Shown here piece by piece: positions 36,101-45,517 of a stretch of 64,000 nucleotides of DNA (its first letter is position 1; every line of letters begins with the position of its first letter). The stretch is from Homarus americanus. Lineage: Eukaryota; Arthropoda; Malacostraca; Decapoda; Nephropidae. The notes under the pieces were generated by a model, which saw nothing but the letters and a program-made list of their open reading frames with translations, did no database searches and had not been told where the DNA came from. The position numbers and the translations under genes are program-made. The DNA is taken from assembly GCF_018991925.1 (NCBI RefSeq), contig NW_024732384.1:420606-484605 (forward strand), given 5' to 3'.

Positions 36101-37781
36101 CAGTAAATCTCCACCCACCATTTCTTGTCCCACCGCAAGCTGGGGTTAGGGTTCCCTGCAGGGATTAGGTTAGGTAAAGGTAGGTTAATTCAGTGAAAGT
36201 TAGGGGTCTATATGTTTGGTTTCTGATGTTTTTGGATGTTTTTTGTTCAGATCTCTCCTTCGTTTTTGATGGAAAATAGCTGTTTTTGATCAAGGATGAC
36301 CAGCATTTTTTTAAATGACACATTTCCCATTGAAACGAAGGTCAGATCTGAACAAAACACATCAAAATACACCAGATATCAAACATCTCATGAAAAAATT
36401 CGAGAGTGTGTTAAGCTGAATAATTACCTAGAAATTTATTCTACAGTACTGTACTGTACAGTATCTACGAATATACGACCAACACATACTGTACACACAA
36501 AGTACAGTACAGTAGTAAGCAATAGACGGGTGAATTTATAGTTTTACACCGGTCTTTCTTTCGCTGTTAATAATATGTATTTCATAATGTTTAGACAATT
36601 CGACGACATTTTTCTTCTATGATATTTCCACCGGAAATTATGGATAACCGAGATATTAAGATATTAATTTTTCAAGATTATTACTTTTGCTCATTCACAA
36701 ATGTCGCCATGCCTTGTTTACATCTGGCGGAGGTGGTCTGACACCCGCTTCAGACCTCCGAGTTCGCTTCTTCAGCGTCTACAGTGCATGTGCGGCGGGG
36801 ATGGGGAGGGAGGGGGGGTGAAGTGGGAGTTTCTCATTGGCTATACAGATAGGAGTATTTTTATTGGTCAATTTTTTGTTTTAGCCAATGAACAATGAGT
36901 GGGTGGGTCAGGAGGGGAGATTTAAATTTTGAGTGTCAGATATGGCTGAACAGTTGGAAGAGCTGTGCCGTCATTGTGAGAATGATTATTTTGTATCAAT
37001 TGCAGAGTTACACCAGAAAAATAATGTGGCAATTAAATTTTTTTTTTATAAAACACGGTGTATTACCGAATATACTACCTGTATAGTTCTTTGTCCAAAG
37101 TGTAATAACTAGTGTGCACTGCGTGAAGAACAGCATATTTGGCAGTGTCAATAGTTTTACAGATTAGGGTAAGATGTGGGGGCATGAAGAACGGGGGGTT
37201 AGGTTAGGTTTTCTTGGTTGTTTAGTATTTTATTTGATTTATTCGAAAAAAGAAAAAATTCCAACTTTTTCCGTTATGATTGTTAGGTGTGGTTGATTAT
37301 CTAAAAAAACAAGTGATTCTGCCGGGAAATGGATATCACATTCGTTCAAAACTCCTCAAAAACCATAGAAAAAACCTATCTTTAATATCAAAATAAAGAC
37401 CGGAGTGATACTATAAATTGACCAATGGATGTTCCAAGGTTGTGCACTGCCTTATTCTGACAATACATAACTGTACAGGAGTTACAAACATGGAGTGCAT
37501 CATGAAAGGTCAACTTAGGTAAGATAATTCATACAATATAATTTTTTAACGTTACTTTATTTACAGTATTTACATTATTAACCAACAGCCAATGGAAGAA
37601 TATTTAACATAGAAACCTGTCACCGTTTTCAGTGTTATATTTTAAATTAATATTGTTTCATTACCTAACTAACCTGTTTAAAATCATGTGTCTGATGGTA
37701 TTAGAATTCAACAAGTGAGTTTTAAGAATACTTACCTGGCCTGGAGTATGAGTTAGGATCTGCAGGACTGAGTCGCTTCAT
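21197..37781 (-). CDS. LTA4H: Leukotriene A4 hydrolase (M1 zinc aminopeptidase/epoxide hydrolase)
   Basis: Complete 13-exon gene. Exons in transcript order: 37736-37781, 35784-35899, 35437-35576, 33341-33485, 33042-33160, 31159-31297, 30781-30921, 30068-30274 (8a) or 29806-30012 (8b), 27623-27767, 25418-25592, 24497-24614, 24106-24326, 21197-21317. With one exon 8 the CDS is 1833 nt (610 aa; human enzyme 611), all junctions are GT-AG and phases agree. The cytosolic enzyme hydrolyses an epoxide (LTA4 to LTB4 in vertebrates) and trims tripeptides. Visible key residues: CQAIHCR, PYGGMEN (Tyr266), HEXXH with Glu317 of WLNEG (zinc), Asp374, Tyr382 in VPYEKG, Arg562/Lys564 in EQGRMKY. The position equivalent to human Tyr378 is Phe377. 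The start codon sits in AAAAAATGAAG, with no in-frame upstream ATG needed. Aminopeptidase B is a relative, but the residues match LTA4H. Confidence 0.97.
22270..22490 (-). mobile_element. RTE-like LINE fragment in LTA4H intron 12
   Basis: Minus-strand translation across frames gives [20 protein letters not shown], the same block as the RTE copy at 16230-16710 but from a diverged member. Confidence 0.65.
22690..23850. other. Non-coding part of LTA4H intron 12, possible MITE end
   Basis: A possible pair of ends, AGGCCTGTTCAAATG at 23441 and (inverted) TAGGCCCGCTTCACACGAGTG at 23790-23810, hints at a Harbinger-like MITE. No target duplication was confirmed. Confidence 0.25.
23975..24056. repeat. 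26-bp tandem repeat, ~3.1 copies
   Basis: Unit CAGAAAATGGTGCCTAACAG + AACTAA, at 23975, 24001 and 24027, with a partial fourth. It lies in LTA4H intron 12, about 50 bp beyond the exon 12 donor. Confidence 0.9.
24974..25112. repeat. 35-bp GC-rich minisatellite, 4 copies
   Basis: Tandem units begin CCCAGGTGACGTTCCAGAAC and end GCCCGACCAGTGCGC in LTA4H intron 10. They are GC-rich in an AT-rich intron. The following DNA to about 25200 (TTCCCGCGGGGGGTACTGCC) continues with the same base composition and may belong to the same insertion. Confidence 0.9.
26013..26222 (-). repeat. Dispersed repeat in LTA4H intron 9 (copies at 55250 and 60005)
   Basis: In reverse complement it matches 55250-55485 and 60005-60225: AATTATATGATGTTCAG, AATGTAGTAGGATC, CCCGGGACATCACGAGTTGC, TAGCATTTGG. 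It has no coding content. It is probably a non-autonomous element. Confidence 0.75.
28882..29448. mobile_element. Putative MITE with ACCTCAGATATCC ends
   Basis: The left end reads CAGTACCTGTATAACCTCAG ATATCCGGC. The right end, inverted, reads CAGTAAAACCTCAGATATCC. The match is imperfect by a short insertion. It lies in the LTA4H intron after exon 8b. Confidence 0.5.
29453..29759. mobile_element. MITE with GGGGGTCCCC terminal repeats, ~307 bp, TA-flanked
   Basis: Left end CAGGGGGTCCCCAACTTACG; right end inverted AGGGGGTCCCCAGGTTACG. TA lies on both sides. The right end is only 46 bp from the donor of LTA4H exon 8b. Confidence 0.8.
29806..30012 (-). CDS. LTA4H: LTA4H exon 8b (downstream alternative copy of the zinc-site exon)
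   Basis: Also 207 nt and phase 0 at both ends, encoding [20 protein letters not shown] ... [20 protein letters not shown] ... [10 protein letters not shown] count 51 of 69 identical residues with exon 8a; all catalytic and zinc residues are kept. Acceptor GTGTCTTCCGCAG, donor gtgagttgt. Differences concentrate after the third zinc ligand (K/M, H/C, EKARPF/EATRNF). No stop or frameshift, so it is under coding constraint or recent. Using both copies would keep the frame but add a second zinc motif. Confidence 0.93.
30068..30274 (-). CDS. LTA4H: LTA4H exon 8a (upstream copy of the zinc-site exon)
   Basis: 207 nt, 69 codons, phase 0 at both ends. It encodes [20 protein letters not shown] ... [20 protein letters not shown] ... 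GGWKDLADA. It carries both zinc His residues, the catalytic Glu and the third zinc ligand of WLNEG (residues 294, 295, 298 and 317). Acceptor TTAAATGAAAG, donor gtaagtctg. It is nearer in sequence to vertebrate LTA4H around [11 protein letters not shown]. Exon 8b follows after 55 nt. Confidence 0.95.
31488..32470 (+). mobile_element. hAT element with 8-bp target duplication, LTA4H intron 5
   Basis: Termini CAGACATGGGGTCAATTA and (inverted) CAGAGATGGGGTCAATTA are flanked by TTTACAAC and CTTACAAC (7 of 8 match). The plus-strand frame 31684-32052 is the C-terminal dimerisation part of a hAT transposase ([20 protein letters not shown]). Both subterminal regions are dense in GAATTGAATTGG words, probably transposase-binding repeats. 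The catalytic N-terminal part is deleted. Confidence 0.9.
36236..36380. repeat. Imperfect palindrome in LTA4H intron 1
   Basis: TTTTGTTCAGATCTCTCCTTCG at about 36240 is mirrored by CGAAGGTCAGATCTGAACAAAA at about 36336. The right arm contains the GAAACGAAGGTCA motif also seen at 7469 and 9621. Confidence 0.6.
36942..37160 (+). pseudogene. Decayed ISXO2-like transposase N-terminal exon
   Basis: The ATG at 36942 opens [17 protein letters not shown], then [11 protein letters not shown], then VLCPKCNN, a TAG at 37110-37112, and in the same frame [12 protein letters not shown] and a second stop. The Cys/Trp spacing parallels the frame at 9259. It is antisense within LTA4H intron 1. The in-frame stop makes it inactive unless read through. 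Confidence 0.5.
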
Positions 37782-37867
37782 TTTTTAGTATAATTTTGAG
37801 ATAATCTGTGAGGACGAGACCAACCACTGCTCCCTCACACCTCACACCTCACCTGTAAACAAGTCTT

Positions 37868-38821
37868 CAGTGTTGCCAAGTCTCAGAAATAAAATTCCCA
37901 TGTCATACCCAATTTCCCTCACAAAAATCCCCCCCACAAATCTATACCAAATTCCAAAAAAAAAAATCCTACATATAATTTAGGTCTATATTAAAAAGAA
38001 GATTTATACTTTCATTGACCAGTACTCATTGAATATGTAAATCTTGTCTCTATAGGCCCAGGGCAACTATTTCGTCCACAGGTTCTAGTTTCTATCACTG
38101 GCATATCTTTGATGGCGAAATTCTTTATCATTTCAGTAGTTGGTATGAAGTTTGCACATGTCTTTGATGCCACCTTTAAGTCTTTAACCCATAGCGAATT
38201 TGTAGAATGGCTTCCACCGATCTAACACAGGGGATTTCTGAGTTTTGTATGGACTTCGTTCATTTGCGAAAATATTCTCTCATCTGTTGCATTAGAATAT
38301 GTTAGAGAAAGTAAAGCGTTCTTCCTGTCACCAATAAGATAGGCTCCGGGGTTGGAGTCCTGTAAGCTTGACTGTGATCGCTCGTCTTGACTTAAGGCAC
38401 TCCACTTATTTTCCAAGTCATCCATATCAATAAATGTTGAGCTGTATTTGGAAGCCTCTTTTGAAATGCTTTCCTTTTGACAGAGAAGTAGCATGGCTTG
38501 GTTGCAATTGGTGTAGTTGGAGCAAGGTTTCACAGTTATGTGGAAAGCACGCCTGCACTTCACTGATAAATTCTATGACAAACTTTCTACAACACTCTTT
38601 GATATACTTATAATGGGTTCACTCAGAAAGCTATTCACAACTGCGTTACTGAACTCATGATCAAACTAAATTGAACAAGGTGGCTCCCATTATTTATTTA
38701 ACAATGTTTGTCTCACTTCCTACAAACTCCCACAAAAATTAATTCCCATAACACCGACGGTATTACTTTGCCCCATTTCTCCCACAGATTCGTGGGAAAT
38801 TTCTATGATTTGGCAACACTG
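37868..38821 (-). mobile_element. hAT element with 8-bp target duplication directly upstream of LTA4H
   Basis: The left end CAGTGTTGCCAAGTCTCAGA and the right end (inverted) CAGTGTTGCCAAATCATAGA are flanked by CAAGTCTT and CAAGTCTC (7 of 8 match). The minus-strand frame 38222-38563 ends LSLTYSNATDERIFSQMNEV HTKLRNPL, the hAT C-terminal dimerisation motif. The element is 954 bp, internally deleted, and in the same orientation as LTA4H, whose ATG is 86 bp away. Confidence 0.88.
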
Positions 38822-38923
38822 CAAGTCTCCCTGCCATGTCGGGAAATAGTCACACTAAATCACATTTCCAAACCAGCCCCAAAACCGCCATATGACAATT
38901 CTTTTTTCAATATTCATTCTCTC

Positions 38924-38925
<2 letters not shown>

Positions 38926-38967
<42 letters not shown>
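38926..38967. repeat. AAT microsatellite
   Basis: About 14 uninterrupted AAT/TAA units. Confidence 0.95.
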
Positions 38968-38969
<2 letters not shown>

Positions 38970-38999
38970 GCTCCTCAAAAGATGTTTATCTCGGTTTGG

Positions 39000-39270
39000 A
39001 GTACTGTTGTGGGAATACGTGATGTTTGGTGGGTCACTCCGGGGTCACCATTTGTGGGAATACGTGATGCTTGGTTCACACTCAGGATGGGATGGAGGAA
39101 GGAAACTCACAATGTGCTCTCTGTATACATATTGTATTGGATGTACAATGCAGCTTGGTGCTGGGAAGGCAGCGTGGTTACAAGCGTGATGTAGAGAGAG
39201 CTGGTTGGTGAGGATGCTCTGAGGCATACACTGGGGAGTTCGCGGGGTCGGCTACTCAGCGACATACACC
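39000..39270 (-). mobile_element. Inverted copy of the LTR-like repeat
   Basis: In reverse complement it follows the 53087-53510 copy: GAATTCCCCAG equivalent (GAACTCCCCAGTGTATGCCT), CTCACCAACCAGCTCTCTCT, ACATCCAATACAATATG and CATCCTGAGTGTGAACCAA. Confidence 0.7.
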
Positions 39271-39299
39271 TGGGGGGGTCCAAGATCAAATTATCACTG

Positions 39300-39500
39300 T
39301 CTATCTTTACTTTTAACCTCCTCTTCACCCCAGATCGGCTCGTTAGCCGCGTGGGCGATCGGTTACGTCTCTGTTACGCACTGTTGGCAAGTACTGGGCA
39401 TGAACTGGCTCCTGAATGTATGTGAACCTGCTCCAGTACTTGTCAAGTTTGGTCTTAAAAGAGCTCACACTCGGTGCCGTCACAACACTCTCTGGCTATC
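39300..39500 (-). mobile_element. CR1-like LINE (family A) 3' end, short inverted copy
   Basis: It starts with the family A tail (TTTTAACCTCCTCTTCACC, GATCGGCTCGTTAGCCGC) and runs into the antisense of the ORF2 C-terminus (GTGCCGTCACAACACTCTCTGG). Confidence 0.8.
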
Positions 39501-40101
39501 CCATGACTGTTCTGTAGCTTTTAGTCAAATTTCTAATTGTATTACGTGGTTTGTTAATTACAACATTAATAACATTGTCAACACCTGGAGATTACTTTAC
39601 GTGTGTAGTTACCACCTGCACATTCCTACTTTATTGGTATTGCTGAATAAAGGCTCTAAATTAACATTTCCATTCAGTGATGGCGATATATATATATTTT
39701 TTCATTTATGGTTATTATCTTATTTGTTTGTCTCCTATTGCTTTAGTTACTCTTATTTTTATTAAATTCTGAATTTTCTTTCCCATACTTCTATAAATTG
39801 CTATAGGTTCCGACTCTTATCTTCCAGCGTTTATTACACTTTAGTACGATCCATCACCATCTAAAGGCTCTCCCCCATCAGAGTTACAGTGTCCAAACAC
39901 CCACGGCCGCCCACCTCTACCGCAAGCAATGGTAAAACAGCAGCCACACACCACAGAGGAGGTGGTCTGCCGTGTCACGCTGTTAAATGCACAGCCTGTG
40001 GCCGTTTTATTGTTCTCAGCGACCAGAGTCAAGGAAAAGTGGATAAGACGAGGAGGGGTTTTTGTTTTTAACTTCACTCCCGCTTGCTGTTGTGTCCGAG
40101 T
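39501..40101. other. No gene recognised
   Basis: A long minus-strand frame at 39841-40170 was examined and not recognised. It spans the start of the hAT MITE at 40102, so it is not a single gene. Confidence 0.35.
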
Positions 40102-40721
40102 CAGGGCCGGATTCAGGAGTGGGCAAAGTGGGCAGCTGCTCAGGGGCCTCCACAATCTGGGGGCCTCCACATATTACAATATTTACAATAAATACTTATT
40201 CTGAATCTATCTGACCTTGGACTTAAAGAAGCCTATACATGCATTCTTGGACAGAAACATTATTTGAGTAGAGGTTTATCTGATTAATAATGCAAAGAAT
40301 CATCTCTCTATAATAACTAATAATATATTCTTTTCTGTGAAGTCTCTTGAAAATTTTTGACATGTGCGGTAGTAGCTATATCAGGGCTGGTCGACTTGAA
40401 ACCACATGAATGACTCCAGTCATGTCTCACTTTTGTGTGTGTGTGTGTGTGTGTGGGAATTTGTACACTATCAATAAATATACAGTTAATTAAAAATTTC
40501 TCAATGTTCTAATTTCCTCAATATAACTGCATATGGCTTCAAAATTCTCCAAAGAAGTGTTCAAATTTCAAAATTTTCCCGGGGGGCTTACAGCGCCCCC
40601 CGGAACTCCCAGATGTTTAGGCTCGCTTCACTCACCACTCCACCCTCTTGGGTAATTATAATGAGGGGGGCCTCCACAAAGAGGCTGCCCATGGGCCTCC
40701 ACAGGTCTAAATCCGGCACTG
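40102..40721. mobile_element. hAT MITE, 620 bp, perfect 8-bp target duplication GTCCGAGT
   Basis: The left terminus CAGGGCCGGATTCAGGAGTG and the right (inverted) CAGTGCCGGATTTAGACCTG are flanked on both sides by GTCCGAGT (40094-40101 and 40722-40729). Both ends contain GGGCCTCCAC words. A GT microsatellite occurs at 40434-40454. There is no transposase. Confidence 0.93.
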
Positions 40722-40887
40722 GTCCGAGTTATAGATGACCACTTACTGTATCCAGTAAAATCGCCATATATTGATTCAGCATGTATATAGACAGTTTAAA
40801 TATACTCACAATGCATAATTATGTCAATACAGGTATATAAACAATATACATAGTGCCGATATACAGTATAATATTTACTTTACTTTT

Positions 40888-41107
40888 ATCCTCTTCACCA
40901 CTAATCGGCTCGTTAGCTGCTAGGGCGGTCGGTCACGTCTCTGTCACGCACTATTGGCAAGTACTAGTCATGTACTGGATCTCTGTTACGCTCTGTTGGC
41001 AGTTACTGGGCATGCACTGGCTCCTGAATGTACCTGAACCTGCTCCAGTGTTGATCAAGTCTGGTCTTGATAGAACTTACACTCGGTGCCGTCACAACAC
41101 TTTCTGG
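40888..41107 (-). mobile_element. CR1-like LINE (family A) 3' end, inverted copy with internal duplication
   Basis: Same tail and C-terminal antisense as at 39300. The CTCTGT(C/T)ACGC...TTGGCA segment is repeated (40937 and 40980). It faces the large LINE starting at 41190 tail-outward. Confidence 0.75.
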
Positions 41108-41189
41108 CAGAAATATAATTTACATAATACAGGTACACAAACATTATGCATAAACAGTGTAGATATATGAAGTACATAGATAATGCAGG

Positions 41190-43757
41190 TACACAAATGT
41201 GAGTTCAGTATAGATGGATGCGACTCATTTACGAATCTTTCTCAAGCAACTTGCGAGAGGGGTGTGATTATTTATGTTAGGCAAGACCTTAGAGCCAGCC
41301 AGGTAAGAGTACAGGTAGAGGATGTTTTTGAAGAGTCCAAGTGGTGTAAAATTAAATTAAAGGAGACTGACTAACTTATTGCCGGGTGTTTCTACAGATC
41401 CCCAAACTGTAGCTTATTAAACCAAAGGAACTTAAGAGCCTTAATAGACAACGCAACGGTGCTCAACACTAATCACCTCCTTGTCATGGCGACTTCTACT
41501 GGAGAAACGAGACGACGCCAAATGACCCCTCTATTTTTGGGGGGGTAGAAACTCTGAGATATAATTTTCTGTTCCAACATGTTAAAGATCCGACTCATTA
41601 CAGAGGGGAACAAACAACCAAGCCACTGGACCTCATCATAACTAACGAGGAGGGTATGGTGGCCAAGCTATAACACCTAGCCCCAGTTGGCACCAGTCAC
41701 CACGTAACGTTGTCCAGGCCAAGGTGCAAATATTACAATGAAAATTACGACGGGATGACGGAGTATATGGGGAGTATCCACTGGCCTGACTCACTAAGGC
41801 AAAAGAACGCAGACACTGCGCTGAATATCATAGCCAGTAAAGTGAACCATTTGATCGAGACGTGGGTTAGGACAATCGATGAGCAGGACAGGAGGATGTA
41901 TGCCAGATCCAGGAACCAAGCAAAGGCAGAGTGTAGAAGGAGTTCTAGAGGCTGATTGCAAGTGAGGTCAAGTCAAACCCAAAGGCGTTTTACCGCTATG
42001 CAAACTCGAAATTGAAAATGCGAGTAGGAGTATCGGATTCTGACAATGAAAAAGCAGAGGGGTTGAACAGTTTCCTTTCCTTGGTGTTCACAAGAAAGGA
42101 TGCGAACAATCTTCCTGCGTTTGAGACTGACGGTTCGACACAGCACTGACCCACATTGTGTTCACAGAAGAGGGTATTAGAAATAAACTATCAAACCTAA
42201 AGGTTCATAAGAGTCCCGGCCCTGACATGATGCATCCCAGAGTGCTAAGAGAGTTGTGCAATGAGCTTGCTGAGCCCCTGAAGATCCTGTTCTGTAAATG
42301 CCTCGATTTGCAAAAGGTTCCCAGTGATTGGAAAATGGCTTATGTGAGTCCTATTTTCAAGAAGGGCGATCGACACTCCACGAATAATTATAGACCGGTG
42401 AGCCTGACCAGCATAGAGTGTAAAGTACTTGAGAGCATTATAGGATATGCCATGATGGAACATCTACTACGAAACAACCTTGTAAAGGATTGCGAACACG
42501 GTTTTATGCCGGGACGCTTCTGCTTAACACAATTCCTCAAGGTACTGAATATTTGGACCTAAATTCTGGAACAGAGTGGCAATATCGACAATATATACAT
42601 AGATTTTGCCATGGCTTTCAACAGCGTACCCCATGAAAGGCAGAAAATTAAACTAGAAGGGTACGGGATTTGGGGAAATGTCATAGCGTGCATCAGAGAC
42701 GTTCTCTATGATCGCAAGCAGTGTGTGGCGAATAATGGCACGAAATCGTCTTCTGTACCCATGACAAGCGGGGTACCACAGGGCAGTATATTGGGCCCGC
42801 TCTTGTTTGTTTGCTTCATAAATGACATGCCAGTTGCTACGCTCCTCCAAACAAATATTTGCTGATGATGCCAAGTTATTTCAGGAAATTAATAACTAAG
42901 CAGACTGTGAAGAGCTGCAGAAAGATCTCTGTGAGCTTCAAGAATGGTCAAAGAAATGGCTACTAAGATTCAGTGTTGCGAAGTGTAAGAGGCTGCACCT
43001 GGGACGTACCAACGGTAAGGAGGTGTATCATATGTCCCAAAGGGACGAAGAAACTGCATTAATTGGGACTGAATGCGAAAAGGACCTTGGTGTGTATGTT
43101 GACAATGAGCTGAAGTTCTTGGGCCATTGTGAGAAGAAGGTGTATCAAGCAACTAAATTATTAGGTCTTATAAGAAGGTCGTTCAGATAACTAGAGTGTC
43201 CATCCCTCGTAACGATCTTCAAGAGTGAGGTGCTTTCTTGTCTAGAGTACTGTTACCCCGTCTGGTCCCAGAGATATGCTCGGAACTGTCACTTAATTAA
43301 AAATGTCCAAAGGAGGGCCACCAGAATGGTGCCTGCACTTCGGCACCTAAGCTACACAGAGAGATTAGAGCGCCTAAAATTGCTTAGCTTATACTACAGG
43401 CAGGCAAAGGGTGGGGGGGGGGGGGGACTGTTTGAGGTGTATAAGCATCTCAAAGGTCACTACTCAGTCGAGTGTCCTTACTTGGAACTGGCGGACGCAT
43501 GCCGCACAAGGGGTCGCAGGTCAACGTTGAAGAAGCCGCAAGTCCAGAAAACTGTGAGGGGTAACTTTTTCGGAGTGAGAATGTAAACTTTTGGAACAAT
43601 CTGCCAGAGAGTGTTGTGACGAGATTGAGAGTGAGCTCTTTCAAGACCAGAGTTGACAAGCACTGGAGCAGGTTTAAATACATTCAAGAGCCAGTACATG
43701 CCCAGGCGGCTAAGCAGCCGATCAGTGGCGAAGAGGATAAAAGTAAAAGTCAAAAGT
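41190..43757 (+). mobile_element. CR1-like LINE (family A), nearly full ORF2: endonuclease and reverse transcriptase
   Basis: The order is that of an ORF2. The endonuclease remnant (SQATCERGVIIYVRQDL, 41220-41370) is followed by a spacer, then RT blocks: KSPGPDMMHPRVLREL, VSPIFKKGDRHSTNNYRPVS (42340-42410), [27 protein letters not shown] (42770-42815), a catalytic FADDAK-like block broken by a frameshift near 42857, then NVQRRATRMVPALRHLSY and the C-terminal tail. The 3' end carries the family tail GCGAAGAGGATAAAAGTAAA. Several stops and frameshifts and a run of about 14 Gs (43411-43427) show it is inactive. Confidence 0.92.
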
Positions 43758-44138
43758 ATAAATGTATTAGCAAGTACACGAGTCATTAGAACAATTAATA
43801 AGCTAGTTAAGAGGAATAAAGCAGTACAATATGAAAAAAAATATAGACAATATATAATCATTCATCTCCGTGCTGATGTTGTCTCAAGAAAATGTTCAGG
43901 AAGAGAAATCCCAATCATCGATATTCTGCAATATAGATTCCCTTTATTTTATCTATATAAAGAATCAGCATCAAATTATCAACACGATTCTGGGGGACAG
44001 AGGAGAACAATCTCTCCGACCTTCAGTCTGTGAGGCATAAAAATTACGTGCTTCTGAAGGCAAAAGCTAACGATGTGGTGATGGGAATGGGAGAAATTTC
44101 ATTTTCTAAATATACATTTCCTGACCAACACCAGGTTG
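43758..44138. other. Upstream flank of cuticle gene 1
   Basis: No gene was recognised. It is not similar to the upstream flanks of copies 2 and 3, so the duplicated unit begins close to the gene 1 promoter. Confidence 0.4.
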
Positions 44139-44204
44139 TGACGTCATAGGGAGGGACGGGGCCTGCAGTATATAACAGTGGCGGGTGTGTTGTGAGGCAT
44201 CATT
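44139..44204 (+). promoter_or_regulatory. Core promoter of cuticle gene 1: CRE, TATA, initiator
   Basis: TGACGTCA at 44139, TATATAA at 44169 and TCATT at 44200 (TCAGT in the other copies). The order and spacing are identical to genes 2-4. TATA-to-ATG is 60 bp, giving a leader of about 27 nt. Confidence 0.85.
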
Positions 44205-44228
44205 CTCGACCCATTTCTCATCTTCAAC

Positions 44229-44883
44229 ATGACACTTAAGGTTTGCATCATAAATGTCAAGATGATTTTATATTAATTATGTTTACATGATAACAGTACA
44301 AATTTAGGGTTTGTTCAGAAATGTTGATCAACAACAACCGTAAAATGAGTTGAATGTTATTTCTGGCAGAAGATGTGATGGTGAGGGTAAAATATAGATG
44401 GTGAGGAGTGTTGTGTATGTTGCAGGTACTGGTTGTGGCCGCCCTTGTGGTCGTCACCCTCGCCCGCCCAGACAACACCTACAACAACGATCCACAGGTG
44501 AGTTGGTCGCCGTCACAAACTGTATTAATGCATAACATTAAAGACTGATGACGACATCAGTGAGAGTATGGATGTTCATCCCTCAAGACTGTGGCTGTGA
44601 TTTATTGCTTCTGTTGCCAGTGTTGTAAAGACTTGACTTCCTTCAGCCTCCTGCTCAGTACGACTTCAGCTACACGGTGAAGGACGACGCCTCCGGCAAC
44701 GACTTCGGTCACCAGGAGAATCGTGACGGTGACTTCACCAAGGGCAACTACCATGTGCAGCTCCCCGACGGCCGTCTGCAGCAGGTAGCCTACAACGTTG
44801 AAGGTGACTCAGGCTTCGTGGCCGAGGTCACCTACCAGGGCGAGGCCCAATACCCACCACAACAACCACAACCTTATGCCTGA
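44229..44883 (+). CDS. Cuticle protein 1, CPR/pro-resilin-like (tandem copy 1)
   Basis: Three exons: 44229-44240, 44426-44497, 44647-44883; 106 aa. Exon 1 encodes only MTLK. Exon 2 supplies the rest of a signal peptide (VLVVAALVVVTLA, cleavage expected before RPDNTY). Exon 3 is a Rebers-Riddiford chitin-binding domain: YDFSYTVKDDASGNDFGHQE, RDGDFTKGNYHVQLPDGRLQ, GFVAEVTYQGEAQYPP and a Pro/Gln tail ending PYA. Such proteins are secreted by the epidermis and bind chitin in the exoskeleton; pattern RDGD..G.Y..LPDG..Q.V.Y resembles the RR-2/pro-resilin-like group of crustaceans. Splice sites gtttgc/tgttgcag and gtgagt/ccttcag. A polyadenylation signal AATAAA lies at 45075. A standard small family member, apparently intact. 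Confidence 0.95.
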
Positions 44884-45074
44884 GTGTTGAACAGACCTCT
44901 TCCTACCACAACAACCTAACACCTGTCCCTGAATGCTGAGCACTGTAAAGGTTCACTAACTTATTAAATGAATGCTTTACGAAAATAAGAAGTTTCTTTG
45001 TACTGTCCCATGATCACTAGAGAACTAAGAACCTAAACAAGCGTAGTTCTTCACTTACAGGAACCAAATGATGA

Positions 45075-45080
45075 AATAAA
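45075..45080 (+). terminator. Polyadenylation signal of cuticle gene 1
   Basis: AATAAA, 192 nt after the stop codon. The equivalent hexamers of copies 2-4 are at 49192, 52371 and 57123. Confidence 0.7.
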
Positions 45081-45517
45081 TGTTTTGGAAACATTGCAGA
45101 TGAATGTTTATACAACTAGGTATACCATAAGTCGCTTACGTACCGGTAGTCGTTCACACCAAGAACAACTGATGTTTTACTGAGGTTAATAAAAACGATA
45201 AATAAATGATCAAATTGTCTTTAAGTCGCTGGCTAGTGACTACACAGTAGAAGGAAAAATATTGTCTTAAATATTAATTGATTTTGAACACAAACTTCTT
45301 TAACATTAATAATTAGAGAGATAAGGTCAATTAATAAACTTTGTAAAATATGAAAATCATATTTGTTTGGTAAGCTTGTGCAGGAGACAAGTGTTTGGGT
45401 CTCTGATAAGAAACAATATTTACACAGATGATCATCTTGACATGAACAATCACAACAAGTGAAGACTTTATATAGTAGATGACGGTGTGTGATGAGCAGT
45501 CACAGGGAGAGATGTTT

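Noticed and set aside
38892..39194. Frame containing a poly-Asn run
   Set aside because: The Asn run is the translated AAT microsatellite, joined to LTR-like sequence.
39841..40204. Long frames on both strands, 39.8-40.2 kb
   Set aside because: They cross the precise left end of the hAT MITE, so they cannot represent one gene; no family was recognised.
44257..44478. Minus-strand frame across exon 2 of cuticle gene 1 (also at 56241 and 61016)
   Set aside because: It is the shadow of the signal-peptide exon and intron 1; the plus-strand splice structure explains the conservation.
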